From an uncultured Comamonadaceae bacterium (GTDB lineage Bacteria; Pseudomonadota; Gammaproteobacteria; Burkholderiales; Burkholderiaceae): 6,136 nt of DNA. The notes beneath the pieces are model-generated. The model had not been told where the DNA came from, did no database searches, and worked only from the letters and a program-made list of their open reading frames with translations. Positions 4,886 to 6,136 of this stretch are shown here, piece by piece. The stretch is taken from contig CAMLQP010000181.1 of assembly GCA_946482115.1 (NCBI GenBank), forward strand, positions 1-6,136, given 5' to 3'. Made by a program: the position numbers and the translations under genes. How positions within the stretch are numbered: position 1 is the first letter of the stretch; each line of letters opens with the position of its first letter.

Positions 4886-6136
4886 TCAGTCGAGCAACGC
4901 GCGCAGCGCCCCGGGAGCGAAATGCCGCTCCACGGTATCCGCCAGCCCCTCGAACACGGCCTCCAGTGTTCGAGGGGCTTTTTTTTCATCCGCCCCCCAC
5001 AACGCCCGCCGCACGCCGTCCTGCTCGAACAGGCCGTGCAGGTACACGCCCAGCACGTTGCCCGCCGCGTTCTGCCAGGCCAGGCCGGGCATCACTTCGA
5101 CGGCGCGATCGCCGCGCGCGGCCATGGCCGGGTGCTGGGCGGTCTGGCCGTGGTGGATTTCGTAGCCTTCGACCGCCAGGCCCGACAGCGGCGCCCAGGC
5201 ACCGCTGGCGGTGCCGAAACGCGCCGCGGTGCGTCGCAGCGTCTTGGCCGGCTCGAAACGCGTGACCAGCGGCAGCAGGCCCAGGCCGGGCGCGTTGCCG
5301 TCGATGCCGTGCTCGTCCACCAGCGCCTCGCCCAGCATCTGCAGGCCGCCGCAGATGCCCAGCACCGCACCGCCACGGCCCGCATGCGCGGCGATGGCGG
5401 CGTCCAGCCCCCGGGCACGCAGCCAGGCCAGGTCGGCGCTGGTGTGCTTGGAACCGGGTAGCACGACGGTGTGGGCGCCGTCGAGCTCGGCCGGCGTGCG
5501 CGCCCAGACCAGGCGCACGCCGTCCTGGTGGCGCAGCGGCTCGAACTCGTCCAGGTTGCTCACGCGCGGGTAGGCCACCACGGCGACGGTGCGGCCTTCG
5601 CCGGCGCTCGCCCGCTCGTCGTGGACGCCGTCCTCCTCGGGCAGGCCGTGCTGCCACTGCATGGGGATGGTCGCCACCGTCGGCACGCCGGTGAGCGCCT
5701 GCAGCTGCTCGGGTGCGGGCGACAGCAGTGACGCATCACCCCGGAACTTGTTGAGCACGAAACCCCTGATCAACCGGCGCTCGTCCGCGCTCAGCAGCGC
5801 CCAGGTGCCGTAGAGGTGGGCGAAGGCGCCGCCGCGGTCGATGTCGGTCACCAGCAGGCAGCGCGCGTCGGCGTGTTGCGCCATGCGCATGTTGACGATG
5901 TCGTCGGCCCGCAGGTTGATCTCTGCCGGCGAACCCGCGCCTTCGAGCACGATGACATCGTTCTCGGCCCGCAGTTCGTCGAACGCCCGGGCCACCACCG
6001 GCCAGACGCTGGCGCTGCGCCCGCGCCAGGCGCGCTTCGACAGCTCGGTGTCCACCTGCCCCATCAGCACCACCTGACTGCGGGTGTCGGCCTCGGGCTT
6101 GAGCAGCAGCGGGTTCATGCGCACCTCGGGCACGGC
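4886..6136 (-). CDS. cobQ: Cobyric acid synthase (adenosylcobyric acid synthase, glutamine-hydrolysing), N terminus off right edge
   Basis: CobQ amidates four carboxyl side chains (b, d, e, g) of adenosylcobyrinate a,c-diamide, using glutamine and ATP, in the late aerobic/anaerobic-shared part of cobalamin synthesis; it is cytosolic. The frame is open to base 6136, giving 416 visible residues; the N-terminal ~60-70 residues with the P-loop are missing. Numbering from the GTG codon at 6133: VRMNPLLLKPEAD (4-16) and LEGAGSPAEINLR (63-75) belong to the ATP-dependent synthetase domain, VTDIDRGGAFA (95-105) follows, and a class-I-type glutaminase domain holds PGSKHTSADL (226-235), the nucleophile C261 in GICGGLQMLG (259-268), and H366 in GVYLHGLFE (362-370). 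The C-terminal tail (TLEAVFEGLADTVERHF) matches the family, so the hairpin-encoded segment lies in real coding DNA. It converges with the transporter unit. The codon at 6133 is an internal valine, not the start. Confidence 0.97.
   Translation of the reverse strand, partial: AVPEVRMNPLLLKPEADTRSQVVLMGQVDTELSKRAWRGRSASVWPVVARAFDELRAENDVIVLEGAGSPAEINLRADDIVNMRMAQHADARCLLVTDIDRGGAFAHLYGTWALLSADERRLIRGFVLNKFRGDASLLSPAPEQLQALTGVPTVATIPMQWQHGLPEEDGVHDERASAGEGRTVAVVAYPRVSNLDEFEPLRHQDGVRLVWARTPAELDGAHTVVLPGSKHTSADLAWLRARGLDAAIAAHAGRGGAVLGICGGLQMLGEALVDEHGIDGNAPGLGLLPLVTRFEPAKTLRRTAARFGTASGAWAPLSGLAVEGYEIHHGQTAQHPAMAARGDRAVEVMPGLAWQNAAGNVLGVYLHGLFEQDGVRRALWGADEKKAPRTLEAVFEGLADTVERHFAPGALRALLD
4944..4986 (+). 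terminator. Strong intrinsic terminator of the transporter unit, inside cobQ coding sequence
   Basis: A perfect 14-bp stem (AGCCCCTCGAACAC, 4944-4957, with GTGTTCGAGGGGCT, 4966-4979) encloses the 8-base loop GGCCTCCA and runs directly into eight T (4979-4986, the first paired at the stem base). On the plus strand this is a textbook Rho-independent terminator, 79 bases after the stop of the 43-aa gene. On the minus strand the same DNA encodes CobQ residues DEKKAPRTLEAVFEGLA; there the stem is preceded by the A-run and has no T-run after it, so it should not terminate cobQ. Confidence 0.9.

Overview
The window looks like ordinary chromosomal DNA from a high-GC betaproteobacterium, most likely Burkholderiales and perhaps Comamonadaceae-like. 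That placement is inferred from base composition, codon use (strong G/C at third positions in every gene) and the gene families present. I see no tRNA, rRNA, CRISPR array, insertion sequence, integrase or phage gene, and no block of atypical composition.

Layout, left to right. (1) Bases 1-703, minus strand: the first 234 codons of phosphoenolpyruvate synthase (ppsA), running off the left edge. (2) Bases 837-1658, plus strand: ppsR, the bifunctional kinase/phosphorylase that controls PEP synthase, divergent from ppsA across a 133-bp intergenic region. (3) Minus strand: a probable two-gene unit of a secreted Sel1-repeat plus SLT-domain lytic transglycosylase (2822-1917), then an 86-aa protein of unknown function (1920-1660) whose GTG start overlaps the stop of the transglycosylase. 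The 86-aa gene meets ppsR tail to tail with one base between the stop codons. (4) A 182-bp intergenic region (2823-3004). (5) Plus strand: an MHS-family (ShiA/ProP/KgtP-like) MFS transporter (3005-4717) with an unusual ~120-residue periplasmic insert between TM9 and TM10, followed 15 bp later by a 43-aa single-pass membrane protein (4733-4864). (6) Bases 4886-6136, minus strand: cobyric acid synthase (cobQ), complete at its C terminus and running off the right edge at its N terminus.

PpsA and PpsR form a clear enzyme/regulator pair at the pyruvate-PEP node. The transporter and the 43-aa protein look like one transcription unit. Its very strong intrinsic terminator (14-bp perfect stem plus eight T) lies inside the 3' coding part of the convergent cobQ gene, so the same DNA encodes CobQ residues and ends the opposing transcript. 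The points most worth a second look are this terminator, the 43-aa protein, the transporter's two-cysteine periplasmic insert, and the coupled 86-aa unknown. I found nothing that supports a new defence or mobile system.
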